Of a stretch of DNA of 20,097 nt, positions 1 to 7,262 are shown in pieces (within the stretch, counting starts at the first letter, position 1; each line of letters begins with the position of its first letter). The notes beneath the pieces are model-generated. The model was not told the origin of the DNA. It ran no database searches and saw only the letters and a program-made list of their open reading frames with translations. Position numbers and translations under genes: made by a program. Source of the DNA: an uncultured bacterium (GTDB lineage Bacteria; Cyanobacteriota; Vampirovibrionia; Gastranaerophilales; Gastranaerophilaceae); the NCBI GenBank assembly GCA_900551915.1, contig URXT01000035.1, forward strand, positions 1-20,097, read 5' to 3'.

Positions 1-56
1 TATTTTCTTTAATTTTTTTCTCTTTTTCGTAATATTTCGTTACATATCGGAATTGT

Positions 57-90
57 AATATAAAAGAAAGCCCGATTTTACGGGCTTTCT
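57..90 (-). terminator. Rho-independent terminator of waaA
   Basis: A perfect 10-bp inverted repeat, AGAAAGCCCG at 65-74 and CGGGCTTTCT at 81-90, has a 6-nt loop. Read on the minus strand it is followed by CTTTTATATT, a moderate U-tract, and lies just after the waaA stop codon at 112. The plus-strand side has no T-run. Positions 1-56 hold only AT-rich sequence in which I see no gene. Confidence 0.7.
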
Positions 91-111
91 AATTATCGAT
101 AAATATTTAAA

Positions 112-1350
112 CTAAAGAATTTGTCGCAGTTTGCCTATTACAAAGTCAAGAGCACCCTTTTGGCTTTCGAAAACCTTGAAACAGTCATTCTGAGCGGATT
201 TGTAGAATTCTTTGTCCGTTAAAAGTTTAAGCATGTGGCTTTCAAGTTCTTGAGGAGTTTTGACTAATTTTCCTGCATTTGTATGAGTTAAAATGCCGTA
301 AATGTCTTTAAAATTGTGAATACACGGGCCTGTTATCACAGGCTTGTTGTAAACTGCTGCTTCAAGCGGGTTATGACCGCCGGTCTTGTTGAAGCTGCCG
401 CCGATAAAGGCAAAATCGCAAATCGCATACATTTTGCCAAGTTCGCCCATTGTGTCAAGCAAAATTATGTCTTTTTCGGCAAAAGTGTCGCCTTTTGAGC
501 GAAATCCGTAAGACAGCCCTGTTGATTTTACAAGTTCAACGATATCAGGAATTCTTTCAAGATGGCGCGAGGCAAGAAGAAGCTTTGCATTGCTGACTTT
601 TTGTTTTACGTTTTTGAAAGCCTCCAGAACGATTTCATCCTCGCCTTTATGGGTGCTTCCTGCGATTATAAGCTTGTTTTCGCCTTTTCCGATGTCAATT
701 GAAACGTCGAGCTTTTTAATATCAAACTTTAAATTGCCCATGAATTCTGTTGTTTGCGGATTTGCACCTATTGCAATAAGTTTGTCGCGGTCTTCAATGC
801 TTTGTGTGAAAAGCCCTGTGTAATTGCTTAAAATATGCTTGAAGAAGAATTTCAGGCGTTTGTAAGCGTTAAAAGTGCTGTCGCTGATGCGTCCGTTAAT
901 CACAAACAGCGGAATATTTTTCTTTTTGCAGTAATATGCAAAATTCGGCCAGAGTTCGGTTTCTGCAATCAAAACCACGCTAGGGCGGACTTTATTTAAA
1001 AACGAATTAACTGCAAACGGAATGTCAAATGGAAAATACGTGATAAAATCAGCAATTTCTGCGTATTTTTTGTGCGCGATGTCCTGCCCTGTTTTTGTTC
1101 CGGTCGTAATCACAATTTTGTAGTCTGGAAAGGTTTCTTTAATCTTTTTCGTAAGATTTTCGAGCGCAATTATCTCGCCCACGGAAACCCCGTGCAGCAT
1201 GATTACTTTTTCGCCCAAATCAGGTGATTTTAGAAATCCAAGCTTCTCGCGCCAGCCGTAAAGGTATTTTTTCTGAATTACTCTCACGATATAGTAAAAC
1301 GGGAGAAGTGTTAAAAAGATTATTGTTGATAAAATTCCGTATATAAACAT
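112..1350 (-). CDS. waaA: 3-deoxy-D-manno-octulosonic acid (Kdo) transferase
   Basis: Transfers Kdo from CMP-Kdo to lipid A precursor at the cytoplasmic face of the inner membrane, the first step of the LPS inner core, so the organism is probably Gram-negative with LPS. The 412-residue protein has the family layout: an N-terminal membrane anchor (about residues 3-22), HGVSVGE at 53-59 containing the expected catalytic Glu, AETELWPN at 129-136, GNLKFD at 205-210, and a C-terminal GT-B half with a GGHNPLEAA nucleotide-sugar motif. An ATG six codons upstream (1368) is possible. I prefer 1350 because a TATAAT sits between the two ATGs and because the length ahead of the conserved W-x-E/R-x-x-G region then matches E. 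coli WaaA as I recall it. There is no clear Shine-Dalgarno at either start. Family assignment is firm; whether one or two Kdo residues are added cannot be told. Confidence 0.95.
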   Translation of the reverse strand: MFIYGILSTIIFLTLLPFYYIVRVIQKKYLYGWREKLGFLKSPDLGEKVIMLHGVSVGEIIALENLTKKIKETFPDYKIVITTGTKTGQDIAHKKYAEIADFITYFPFDIPFAVNSFLNKVRPSVVLIAETELWPNFAYYCKKKNIPLFVINGRISDSTFNAYKRLKFFFKHILSNYTGLFTQSIEDRDKLIAIGANPQTTEFMGNLKFDIKKLDVSIDIGKGENKLIIAGSTHKGEDEIVLEAFKNVKQKVSNAKLLLASRHLERIPDIVELVKSTGLSYGFRSKGDTFAEKDIILLDTMGELGKMYAICDFAFIGGSFNKTGGHNPLEAAVYNKPVITGPCIHNFKDIYGILTHTNAGKLVKTPQELESHMLKLLTDKEFYKSAQNDCFKVFESQKGALDFVIGKLRQIL

Positions 1351-1359
1351 TTCGTTAAC

Positions 1360-1389
1360 ATTATACATGAAACTTGAAAATTATGTTAA
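1360..1389 (-). promoter_or_regulatory. Sigma70-type promoter of waaA
   Basis: On the minus strand, TTAACA (1389-1384) is separated by 18 nt from a perfect TATAAT (1365-1360). The predicted transcription start lies near 1353, so the 5' leader before ATG 1350 would be only a few nucleotides. This supports the internal start codon. It is back-to-back with the plus-strand promoter of the aminotransferase. Confidence 0.55.
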
Positions 1390-1395
1390 TATAAT
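1367..1395 (+). promoter_or_regulatory. Promoter of the aminotransferase gene
   Basis: A perfect TATAAT is at 1390-1395, with a weak -35 ATGAAA at 1367-1372 and a 17-nt spacer. The predicted start near 1402 leaves a short leader containing the ribosome-binding site AGGGGGT at 1410-1416, four nt before ATG 1420. The region interleaves with the waaA promoter on the other strand. Confidence 0.5.
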
Positions 1396-1419
1396 TTTGT
1401 AAAAATTTTAGGGGGTAAA

Positions 1420-2520
1420 ATGAAAGACAAAACTTTGTTAATGATACCGGGACCAACACCTGTTCCGGAAAACGTTCTTCTTGAGATGGCAAAAGCACCT
1501 GTGCCGCACAGAAGTTCGGAATTCTCGGCAATCTTTGACGAAGTTAATGAAAATTTAAAATGGATTTTTCAAACAAAGAATGATGTTTTTATTTTTGCCT
1601 CAAGCGGAACAGGCGCAATGGAGGCTGCGCTTTCAAACCTTGTTAACGCGGGCGACAAAGTTCTTTCGCTTGTAATCGGAAACTTTGGCGAACGCTGGGC
1701 AAAAATTGCCGAATCTCACGGCGCGATTGCTGGAAGAATGGTCGTTCCATACGGCGAGGTTATAAATCCGGCGGATTTGAAAAAACGTCTGGATGAGGAT
1801 GTAAATAAAGAAATTAAAATCGTAACACTTACGCAATCAGAAACTTCAACCGGCGCAGTTAATGATGTTAAGGCACTTTGCAAGATTATTAATGAGCATG
1901 GCGCACTTTCAGTTGTTGACGGGGTTACGAGCGTCGGCGCGATTGATATTAAGCCTGATGAGTGGAAAATTGATGTTCTTGTCTCCGGTTCGCAAAAAGG
2001 TTTCATGATACCGCCCGGGCTTGCATTTTTAACAGCAAGCGACAGGGCTTTTGAGGTTCATAAACAGTGCAAATATCCGGGATTTTATTTTAACTGGAGT
2101 TCTTACAAAAAATCGCTTTCGCAGCACACAACGCCGTACACGCCCGCAGTAAATCTTATAATTGCGCTTCATATTGCTTTGAAAATGTTGAGAGAAGAGG
2201 GTTTGGAAAATGTTCTTGCGCGCCACAAGTCAAATGCAATGCTTTTGAGAAATTCCTTGCGTGAAATGGGCTTGAAGCTTTTTGTGGAAGATGACAGCAA
2301 AGCAAGCTATGCGGTCACATCTGTTTATCCGCCGGAAGGCGTTTCTGTGCCTGATATCAGACGAATTTTGAAGGACGATTACGACATAATTGTCGCTAAC
2401 GGCCAGAACGATTTGAAAGACAAGATTTTCCGCATTGGCACGCTCGGATTTGTTTCAGAACGCGATATTTTGATGGTTGTCGCTGCATTGAAGGCTGTTA
2501 TTGAAAAGCTGAAAGTATAA
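1420..2520 (+). CDS. Class V aminotransferase (alanine-glyoxylate / serine-pyruvate type)
   Basis: A PLP-dependent fold type I aminotransferase of the alanine-glyoxylate/serine-glyoxylate/phosphoserine group, 366 residues, the usual length. Visible landmarks are the N-terminal IPGPTPVPE (9-17), the cofactor-phosphate loop SSGTGAMEAA (61-70), the pyridine-N-binding Asp167 in VVDGVTSVGA, and the Schiff-base Lys193 in SGSQKGFMIPPG. The C-terminal small domain contains RIGTLGFV. Cyanobacterial homologues have been labelled both as serine-pyruvate aminotransferase and, historically, as a soluble hydrogenase small subunit; the sequence supports only an aminotransferase. The true amino donor (alanine, serine or phosphoserine) cannot be read from the sequence. 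It has its own promoter and a strong AGGGGGT ribosome-binding site, and its stop lies 2 nt from that of the convergent XRE gene. Confidence 0.92.
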   Translation: MKDKTLLMIPGPTPVPENVLLEMAKAPVPHRSSEFSAIFDEVNENLKWIFQTKNDVFIFASSGTGAMEAALSNLVNAGDKVLSLVIGNFGERWAKIAESHGAIAGRMVVPYGEVINPADLKKRLDEDVNKEIKIVTLTQSETSTGAVNDVKALCKIINEHGALSVVDGVTSVGAIDIKPDEWKIDVLVSGSQKGFMIPPGLAFLTASDRAFEVHKQCKYPGFYFNWSSYKKSLSQHTTPYTPAVNLIIALHIALKMLREEGLENVLARHKSNAMLLRNSLREMGLKLFVEDDSKASYAVTSVYPPEGVSVPDIRRILKDDYDIIVANGQNDLKDKIFRIGTLGFVSERDILMVVAALKAVIEKLKV

Positions 2521-2522
2521 AT

Positions 2523-2789
2523 TTAATCTACAATAGTCCAGTCTTTGGGCAATTCTTCGTACACCATTTTGAGGAGTTTGTCCGGTGGAATGTAAAATGC
2601 TTCTGAAAGTTTGCAAAAAGTTGTGATTTGCGGGTCAAGTTTGCCTGTTTCAGCAAGAAGAAGAGTTGTTTTTGAGAGGTTTATTTCATAAGAAATAGAG
2701 CGGGCTGAACGTTTGCTTTCTTCCCGTAATTTTTTTATTACCCTGCCAAAAGCCTGTATAAATTCCTGCTTTTTGTCTTTTGTTTGCAT
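2523..2789 (-). CDS. Small XRE-family helix-turn-helix regulator
   Basis: An 88-residue protein that is almost entirely one Cro/C1-type DNA-binding domain. A leading amphipathic helix (FGRVIKKLREES, 14-25) is followed by the helix-turn-helix, roughly residues 30-58 (SISYEINLSKTTLLLAETGK), then helices containing PQITTFCKLSEAF. There is no sensor or dimerisation domain beyond a short tail, so it probably acts as a simple dimeric repressor or activator. It is divergent from the prepilin-like gene; the two start regions are about 80 nt apart and enclose a perfect 20-bp palindrome, the obvious candidate operator. It ends 2 nt from the convergent aminotransferase. The start ATG 2789 lacks a strong Shine-Dalgarno. 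The regulatory target is inferred from position only. Confidence 0.85.
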   Translation of the reverse strand: MQTKDKKQEFIQAFGRVIKKLREESKRSARSISYEINLSKTTLLLAETGKLDPQITTFCKLSEAFYIPPDKLLKMVYEELPKDWTIVD

Positions 2790-2812
2790 ATTTTCATGAT
2801 ATAGTTTATAAT
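2783..2812 (+). promoter_or_regulatory. Promoter of the prepilin-like gene
   Basis: A perfect TATAAT is at 2807-2812 with TTTGCA at 2783-2788 (4 of 6 matches to TTGACA) and an 18-nt spacer. The predicted transcription start near 2819 falls on the edge of the 20-bp palindrome. The -35 overlaps the start codon of the divergent XRE gene. Confidence 0.5.
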
Positions 2813-2818
2813 CAGTGT

Positions 2819-2838
2819 ATGGACATAATTATGTCCAT
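2819..2838. promoter_or_regulatory. Perfect 20-bp palindrome, candidate operator
   Basis: ATGGACATAATTATGTCCAT is a perfect inverted repeat with no spacer, lying between the divergent XRE regulator and the prepilin-like gene. It starts at about the predicted +1 of the latter. Half-site length and symmetry suit a dimer of a Cro/C1-type protein. A regulator bound here would block the prepilin promoter and could also affect its own gene. Confidence 0.6.
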
Positions 2839-2866
2839 GCCAGTTAAAAATATAGGAGATTTCAAT

Positions 2867-3589
2867 ATGCATTATACAAAAGCTTTTACTATGGCAGAAG
2901 TTCTTATCACACTTGGTATTATTGGAATAATAGCAGCCATGACACTTCCTGCTATTATCCATAGACGTGAGACGAAAATATTAGAAACCCGCTTTAAAAA
3001 GTGTTACAGCAATGCTGCTCAGGCACTTTTGATGACAAAGTTTGCTCTTGGAGTGGATAACCTTCACCGTTCGTTTGCAACTTATAACGGCAAGGAGTAT
3101 GTTAATTCTGACATGTTTATAAATGAGTTTTACAAGCAGCTAAATGTTGTTGAAACGCGAGATTATAAAAAAATACCTCTTAACTATAACAGAACAAAGG
3201 CTGTTCCTTATAATGAAACAACCGGCGGTTTTATGCATTCTATTACCTGTATGCCGACGAAAGTTCTTCCGGACGGTTCTTCTATATGTACACATATATG
3301 GTCAAGGACAATCTCTGTTACAGTTGATGTTAATGGACCGGTTAACGGGCCAAACGCATTCGGACATGATATCTTTATGTTTAGAGTTGATGCAAACCAA
3401 GACATGCTGACAGGACAAAAACCTGGAAGCGGGAATATAGATCCAGACAGCCAGTATGCCGAAACAGATAACCGCCCCTGCTCTATAAAAATATCAACTG
3501 CCGGAAATGGATTGGGTTGTTCGTATTATGCACTTAGAAATGCATGTCCGGACGGTGTTGGGAAAACTTACTGGGATTGCCTGCCGTAG
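2867..3589 (+). CDS. Prepilin-type N-terminal domain secreted/surface protein
   Basis: A 240-residue protein with a class III (type IV prepilin / pseudopilin) leader: MHYTKA then FTMAEVLITLGIIGIIAAMTLP. A prepilin peptidase would cut after Ala6, leaving Phe at +1 and Glu11 as the conserved +5 Glu, followed by a hydrophobic assembly helix (to about residue 28). The globular part has seven cysteines (46, 128, 141, 205, 218, 227, 238), enough for disulphides, and VDVNGPVNGPNAFGHDIF (153-170), which resembles Asp/Asn-rich metal-binding loops in minor pilin-like proteins. An upstream in-frame ATG at 2780 was rejected because ATG 2867 has the Shine-Dalgarno AGGAGAT at 2854-2860 and the leader begins there. 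The gene is isolated from other pilus genes. It is probably controlled through the palindrome at 2819-2838. Minor pilin, adhesin or T2SS pseudopilin cannot be separated. Confidence 0.88.
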   Translation: MHYTKAFTMAEVLITLGIIGIIAAMTLPAIIHRRETKILETRFKKCYSNAAQALLMTKFALGVDNLHRSFATYNGKEYVNSDMFINEFYKQLNVVETRDYKKIPLNYNRTKAVPYNETTGGFMHSITCMPTKVLPDGSSICTHIWSRTISVTVDVNGPVNGPNAFGHDIFMFRVDANQDMLTGQKPGSGNIDPDSQYAETDNRPCSIKISTAGNGLGCSYYALRNACPDGVGKTYWDCLP

Positions 3590-3603
3590 TTTATAAATTT
3601 CTG

Positions 3604-3632
3604 TTGACATTATACTTTAAAATCTATAAAAT
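3604..3632 (+). promoter_or_regulatory. Strong promoter of folK (leaderless arrangement)
   Basis: A perfect TTGACA (3604-3609), a 17-nt spacer and TAAAAT (3627-3632). The -10 ends 6 nt before ATG 3639, so transcription should begin at or next to the start codon. No Shine-Dalgarno is present. Confidence 0.7.
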
Positions 3633-3638
3633 ATTGGT

Positions 3639-4145
3639 ATGGCAATCGTTTACTTAAGTTTAGGGTCAAATAAAGGCGACAGAATCGGATACGTTCAGCA
3701 GGCGACAAGTCTTTTGGGAGCCTGCGAAAAAGTCAGCATAATCCGTACCTCCGCCTTTTACGAAACCGAACCCTGGAACATGAACTCAGAAACCTGGTTT
3801 GTGAATGCTGTTGTAGAAATTAAAACCCAGCTTTCGCCGCGTGAACTTCTTAATGAATGCAAACGAATTGAAATCCAGCTCGGCAGGAAACCGGTCAAAC
3901 CCGGTAATTATGAAGACAGAACGATTGATATTGATATTTTGTTCTACGGAAACGAAATAATTCATGATGAAGATTTGACAATTCCGCACAAATACGTGCA
4001 TTTGCGTGCATTTACGCTAGTGCCGCTTCTGGAATTAATTCCTGATTATATCCACCCTGTTTTGCACAAATCCATTATGGATTTGCACAGCGATTTGGAA
4101 AATCCCGAAATGGTATTTTTATATGGCACCCGCGTTGAAATCTAA
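3639..4145 (+). CDS. folK: 2-amino-4-hydroxy-6-hydroxymethyldihydropteridine pyrophosphokinase (HPPK)
   Basis: Transfers pyrophosphate from ATP to 6-hydroxymethyl-7,8-dihydropterin in cytosolic folate synthesis. The 168 residues match the single-domain enzyme. Signatures are LSLGSNKGDR (6-15), YETEPW (41-46), FVNAV (54-58), the HPPK signature DRTIDIDILFYG (93-104) with the two Mg-binding Asp97 and Asp99, and IPHKYVHLRAFTLVPL (115-130). No folB or folP is adjacent. The promoter places transcription start at the ATG with no ribosome-binding site, so a leaderless mRNA is likely. Its last 23 nt overlap the start of the downstream flavoprotein gene, so the two are almost certainly cotranscribed. 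Confidence 0.96.
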   Translation: MAIVYLSLGSNKGDRIGYVQQATSLLGACEKVSIIRTSAFYETEPWNMNSETWFVNAVVEIKTQLSPRELLNECKRIEIQLGRKPVKPGNYEDRTIDIDILFYGNEIIHDEDLTIPHKYVHLRAFTLVPLLELIPDYIHPVLHKSIMDLHSDLENPEMVFLYGTRVEI

Positions 4146-5283
4146 AATCGCAATAATCGGAGGCGGGCCGGCAGGATGTATTTGTGCTTACTTCTTGAAA
4201 CAAAAGGGGATTTTGCCTGTTATTTTTGAGAAAAATTCACCTTTGAAATCTCTTTTGCCGACAGGCGGCGGCCGCTGCAATCTTGCGCATGCCGAGTTTG
4301 ATATGCGCGGACTTGCTGCAAACTATCCGCGCGGTGAAAAGTTTTTGTACTCTGTTTTTTCAAAGTTCGGAACCTCCGAAACTCTTGAATTTTTTGAAAA
4401 AATCGGTGTCAAAACTTATGTTCAGGAGGATTTACGGATTTTTCCTGAGTCAAACAGTTCGGCTGAGGTTCGGCGCGCAATGCTTGATGCAATCAGCGGT
4501 GTACGGATTAATAATGAGTGCGTAAGCGCAATAAAAATCTGTAACGGCGGATTTGAGGTCAAAACTGACCAAGGTGCGTATTTTTTCGAAAAAGTCATTG
4601 TTGCAATCGGCGGGCATTCTGCGTTTGAAATTCTAAAAGGTCTCGGACACACGATTTTGCCGCCGGTTCCTGCGCTTACAGGTTTGAAAACTTTTGAAAA
4701 CTTCTCTGAACTTGCGGGAGTTTCTGTTAAAAATGTTTCGGCCATATTTGGCAAAAATTCCTTGCGCGGAGATTTGCTTTTTACGCATGAAGGGGTTTCG
4801 GGGCCTTTGATTTACACTATTTCATCAATAATGGCACGTGAAAAATTCCCCTACAAGATTATTCTTGATTGTGCGGGCGAAATCGATTTGCAAACGGTTT
4901 TGAATGAAAATCCGCACAAAAGTATAAAAAATATTTTATCGGATTTCGTGCCGAAGGCTTTGGCGGCTTATATTTTGGTGAAATTGGGACTTGATGAAGC
5001 TTTGAAGGGCTCAAAAATCAACGGCAAAGTAAGAGATGAGATTTTGAAGAGCTTAAACTCATTTGAAATTGAGGCAATTATGACTTCAAAAGGCGGTGAA
5101 GTTGTGACTTGCGGCGGGGTTTCGCTCGATGAAGTCAATTCAAAAACAATGCAGTCAAAGCTCGTTAAAAATTTGTTTTTCTGTGGAGAAGTTCTTGATA
5201 TTGACGGTTTTTGCGGAGGGTTTAATCTTCAAAACTGCTGGTCAACTGGATTTCTTGCAGCTCATGGTGTTTTGGAAAGTTGA
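4123..5283 (+). CDS. BaiN/HI0933-family FAD-dependent oxidoreductase
   Basis: A 386-residue flavoprotein of the HI0933/YhiN family. The FAD-binding Rossmann motif IAIIGGGPAGCICAYFL lies at 9-25, followed by the family signature TGGGRCNLAH (47-56). A middle insertion domain follows, with FTHEGVSGP, and the C-terminal FAD-closing motif FCGEVLDIDGFCGGFNLQNC. Some homologues are annotated as aminoacetone oxidase or as the bile-acid dehydrogenase BaiN. Most have no proven substrate, and nothing here selects one; a bile-acid role in a gut organism would be speculation. ATG 4123 lies inside folK (23-nt overlap) with only a weak upstream GG; a TTG at 4135 is an alternative start four codons in. Translation is probably coupled to folK. 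It is followed by a 165-bp palindromic element. Confidence 0.88.
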   Translation: MAPALKSKIAIIGGGPAGCICAYFLKQKGILPVIFEKNSPLKSLLPTGGGRCNLAHAEFDMRGLAANYPRGEKFLYSVFSKFGTSETLEFFEKIGVKTYVQEDLRIFPESNSSAEVRRAMLDAISGVRINNECVSAIKICNGGFEVKTDQGAYFFEKVIVAIGGHSAFEILKGLGHTILPPVPALTGLKTFENFSELAGVSVKNVSAIFGKNSLRGDLLFTHEGVSGPLIYTISSIMAREKFPYKIILDCAGEIDLQTVLNENPHKSIKNILSDFVPKALAAYILVKLGLDEALKGSKINGKVRDEILKSLNSFEIEAIMTSKGGEVVTCGGVSLDEVNSKTMQSKLVKNLFFCGEVLDIDGFCGGFNLQNCWSTGFLAAHGVLES

Positions 5284-5336
5284 AATTGAAGCCGGCACAT
5301 AGTTGATTGTTTGGTGATATAATTATGGCTTTTATA

Positions 5337-5501
5337 AATTGCCGCAAACACCCGCAGAACACGCTTTGTTCGCTAATAATTCGTATGGCTCAACCCGAAG
5401 CGGGCTAACTCGCTTAACGCTCAAACAAAGCCCGCTTTGTTAAAGTTTCGCCAACGATTATTGCTCACTCCGCTATGGTTCTGCGGATGTTTGCGGCAAT
5501 T
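5337..5501. repeat. 165-bp intergenic palindromic element with 24-bp terminal inverted repeats
   Basis: The left end 5337-5360 (begins AATTGCCGCAAACA) and right end 5478-5501 (ends TGTTTGCGGCAATT) are inverted copies with one mismatch in 24. The inversion continues imperfectly inward (GCTAATAATTCGT near 5371 against ACGATTATTGC near 5454). There are inner hairpins: CCCG-AAG-CGGG and ACAAAG-CCCG-CTTTGT. It contains no ORF and is more GC-rich than its flanks. It sits between convergent genes (BaiN-like and the 474-aa protein), where it could fold as RNA on either strand and act as a bidirectional transcription barrier. A MITE- or REP-like mobile repeat is the likely origin. No target duplication is visible. 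Confidence 0.7.
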
Positions 5502-5571
5502 GCGTAAATGTTATTAATGTTTTGCAATGTTGGAATGGTTTAGCAGACTTGCGGGTTTGCGAGTTTATTTA

Positions 5572-6996
5572 TTATGCGACAAGTTTTCCGTTTTTGATGT
5601 CTTGAGCAAGCTGTTTTTCAATTTGTTCTTTTACTTTAAACTGTCTGTTATCTTTGTCTGCAAATCTCAATGCAACCATTATTACCGGTGCAACAATTCC
5701 GAGTGCTCCAATGCAGGCGCCGATGTTCTTTCTGATGGAACCTCTTTTGAGTTTTCTCAAATCTTTTAAGAAGGCTTCTAAGATTTCCTCCTCTTTCATT
5801 TCCGGTTTGTTGTTGTGCATTTTTTCTGTAAATCTTGCAAACTGGTCGTAAACTTTTCCAAGTTTTTCATTGACTCCTCTAACTTCTGATAAATCAATGT
5901 ATTTTCTTGTGTCAACTGCACTGTTCAAGTCTTTTTTGTCAATTACGCTGATAATATCAGACATTTTGGACATTTTAACAATAATATTGTCTTTGTTGAG
6001 TTTGTTGCTTATGAAAGCGTAAAGGTCTGCGTCTTTCTTGAGTTGTGAAAATGCCTGAAGTGTTGTTTTTAAATCCTTGTTTTTCAAAGCGGCTTTAAGC
6101 TCTTCGCTTTCAATTACCCTTGCGTCAAGCTGGATGTTTCTGTCATGGTTTTTCTCTGCTGAATTTTCAAAGTGCTTCTGGATTTTTTCGCCTAAGAAAT
6201 ACATAAATGCCCAGAAACTTCCTTCTTTTACAATGTAGCCGACTGTATCCTGCGGAGTTCTGGATTCGAAAATTCTTTCAGCTGTGATTGAACCGTCTAC
6301 AAGCATCAGGTTTTTGCTAGGACTGAACATGAAGTCCTGAATACCTGTAAAGGAAGTGTTTTCGCCTGATTTTTTGTTATTTTTGGTATTGTCTTTGTGA
6401 ACAGCCTGGAAAGCAGTTGGAACTTTTTCAAGTTTTGTTGAGATTTCCGTTTTTTGCTTTTGGGCTTCGTCTGACGTTTTGTTCTGCTGAAGCTCGTTCG
6501 CGTGCTTTTTCAGGTAATCTTCCTTAATATGTTCCTCGATATGTTTATGTCTGAACTTTGTTAAACCATAATATGAAAGGATTGTGAGTAAAGTTGAAGC
6601 AACGAATTTACCAAATGTCAGATCTTTAAACTTTTTAGCGGAATTTCCTGCTTTTTCCAAAGCCTCTTGGATTTCTTTTGTCGGAGCATTTTCTTTTACT
6701 TTTTTGAAGACTTCGGGGTCTTTTAGAACTCTCACGTCGATTTTCGGGTCAAATCCCATTGGCTTGAAAAGTGTCCAGTCAAGAAGTTTTTTGTAAACCG
6801 GAATTCCAAAAAGCCAGATTGCCTGAGTTCCGAATTCATCTATAAATCTGTCTCTTCCTTCAGCTTCATCACCTGTAATATACGATGCGGCTGTAAGTCC
6901 TGTGCTGTTTGCGATGTCTTTTATTGCCAGCGGCACAAGTGAATTGCTGTTTCCTAATGTTGAGTATATTTTGCTTGCTGAAATTGCGGGTATCAT
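5572..6996 (-). CDS. Membrane-associated protein of unknown function, 474 aa
   Basis: I do not recognise a functional family. The N-terminus has a compact, conserved-looking patch (GDEAEGRDRFIDEFGTQAIW, 42-61, then LFGIPVYKKLLDW, 62-74). A first hydrophobic segment lies at about 127-147. Then come a long charged, Lys/Glu/Gln-rich stretch (150-215), a second weak hydrophobic patch (260-269), a helical charged region (285-420) and a strong final hydrophobic segment NIGACIGALGIVAPVIMVAL (424-443) followed by a charged tail. There is no signal peptide; two membrane passes with a large soluble middle are plausible. My recollection is that such proteins recur in Gastranaerophilales genomes without assigned function, but this was not checked. 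The start at 6996 is backed by AAAGGAC 10 nt upstream. It converges on the 165-bp palindromic element. Confidence 0.85.
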   Translation of the reverse strand: MIPAISASKIYSTLGNSNSLVPLAIKDIANSTGLTAASYITGDEAEGRDRFIDEFGTQAIWLFGIPVYKKLLDWTLFKPMGFDPKIDVRVLKDPEVFKKVKENAPTKEIQEALEKAGNSAKKFKDLTFGKFVASTLLTILSYYGLTKFRHKHIEEHIKEDYLKKHANELQQNKTSDEAQKQKTEISTKLEKVPTAFQAVHKDNTKNNKKSGENTSFTGIQDFMFSPSKNLMLVDGSITAERIFESRTPQDTVGYIVKEGSFWAFMYFLGEKIQKHFENSAEKNHDRNIQLDARVIESEELKAALKNKDLKTTLQAFSQLKKDADLYAFISNKLNKDNIIVKMSKMSDIISVIDKKDLNSAVDTRKYIDLSEVRGVNEKLGKVYDQFARFTEKMHNNKPEMKEEEILEAFLKDLRKLKRGSIRKNIGACIGALGIVAPVIMVALRFADKDNRQFKVKEQIEKQLAQDIKNGKLVA

Positions 6997-7057
6997 GTAT
7001 TGTTTGTCCTTTACGATTCAGGGCAAATAACGTTTCGGTTATCTGCTCCGCTGTCTA

Positions 7058-7144
7058 CTACAAACCCCAAATTAAGTTCATTAATCTCACGATTGGGGAA
7101 TTCGCTTTTGTAATGACAGTTCTTCGTCGTAATTTTAATGTCAT
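7058..7144 (-). CDS. Possible 28-aa small basic/hydrophobic protein
   Basis: ATG at 7144 follows AAAGGACAA with 5 nt between AGGA and ATG, the same Shine-Dalgarno form used by the 474-aa gene downstream and by the FHA-like gene at 12072. The peptide begins MTLKLRRRTVITK, is strongly basic at its N-terminus, and ends in a hydrophobic IVRLMNLIWGL before two consecutive TAG codons. It would be a leader peptide or small membrane-associated protein upstream of the 474-aa gene. Only the ribosome-binding site and position support it; conservation is unknown. Confidence 0.3.
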   Translation of the reverse strand: MTLKLRRRTVITKANSPIVRLMNLIWGL

Positions 7145-7224
7145 AATTGTCCTTTCACATTTTATTTCAAGTACCGTAAAAATTTTTATTGCTTAATTTT
7201 CCTGATTTTTTAACTTTTTTTAAC

Positions 7225-7262
7225 AAAAAACGAGACCCTGATTTTGTACAAGGTCTTGTTTT
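7225..7262 (-). terminator. Hairpin terminator reading on the minus strand
   Basis: AAAACGAGACC (7227-7237) pairs with GGTCTTGTTTT (7252-7262), 11 bp with one G-U and a 14-nt loop. On the minus strand the stem ends in TTTTTTG, a usable U-tract. The plus-strand side has only TTTT. The nearest upstream minus-strand genes are the envelope operon ending at 8555, beyond the antisense GT2 gene. Confidence 0.5.

Noticed and set aside
2780..2866. Upstream in-frame ATG extending the prepilin-like protein by 29 residues
   Set aside because: It would precede the predicted promoter and spoil the short prepilin leader; ATG 2867 has a good Shine-Dalgarno.
6909..7196. 95-residue plus-strand ORF
   Set aside because: Starts inside the 474-aa gene on the other strand, has no ribosome-binding site, and its Cys/Phe-rich composition looks random.
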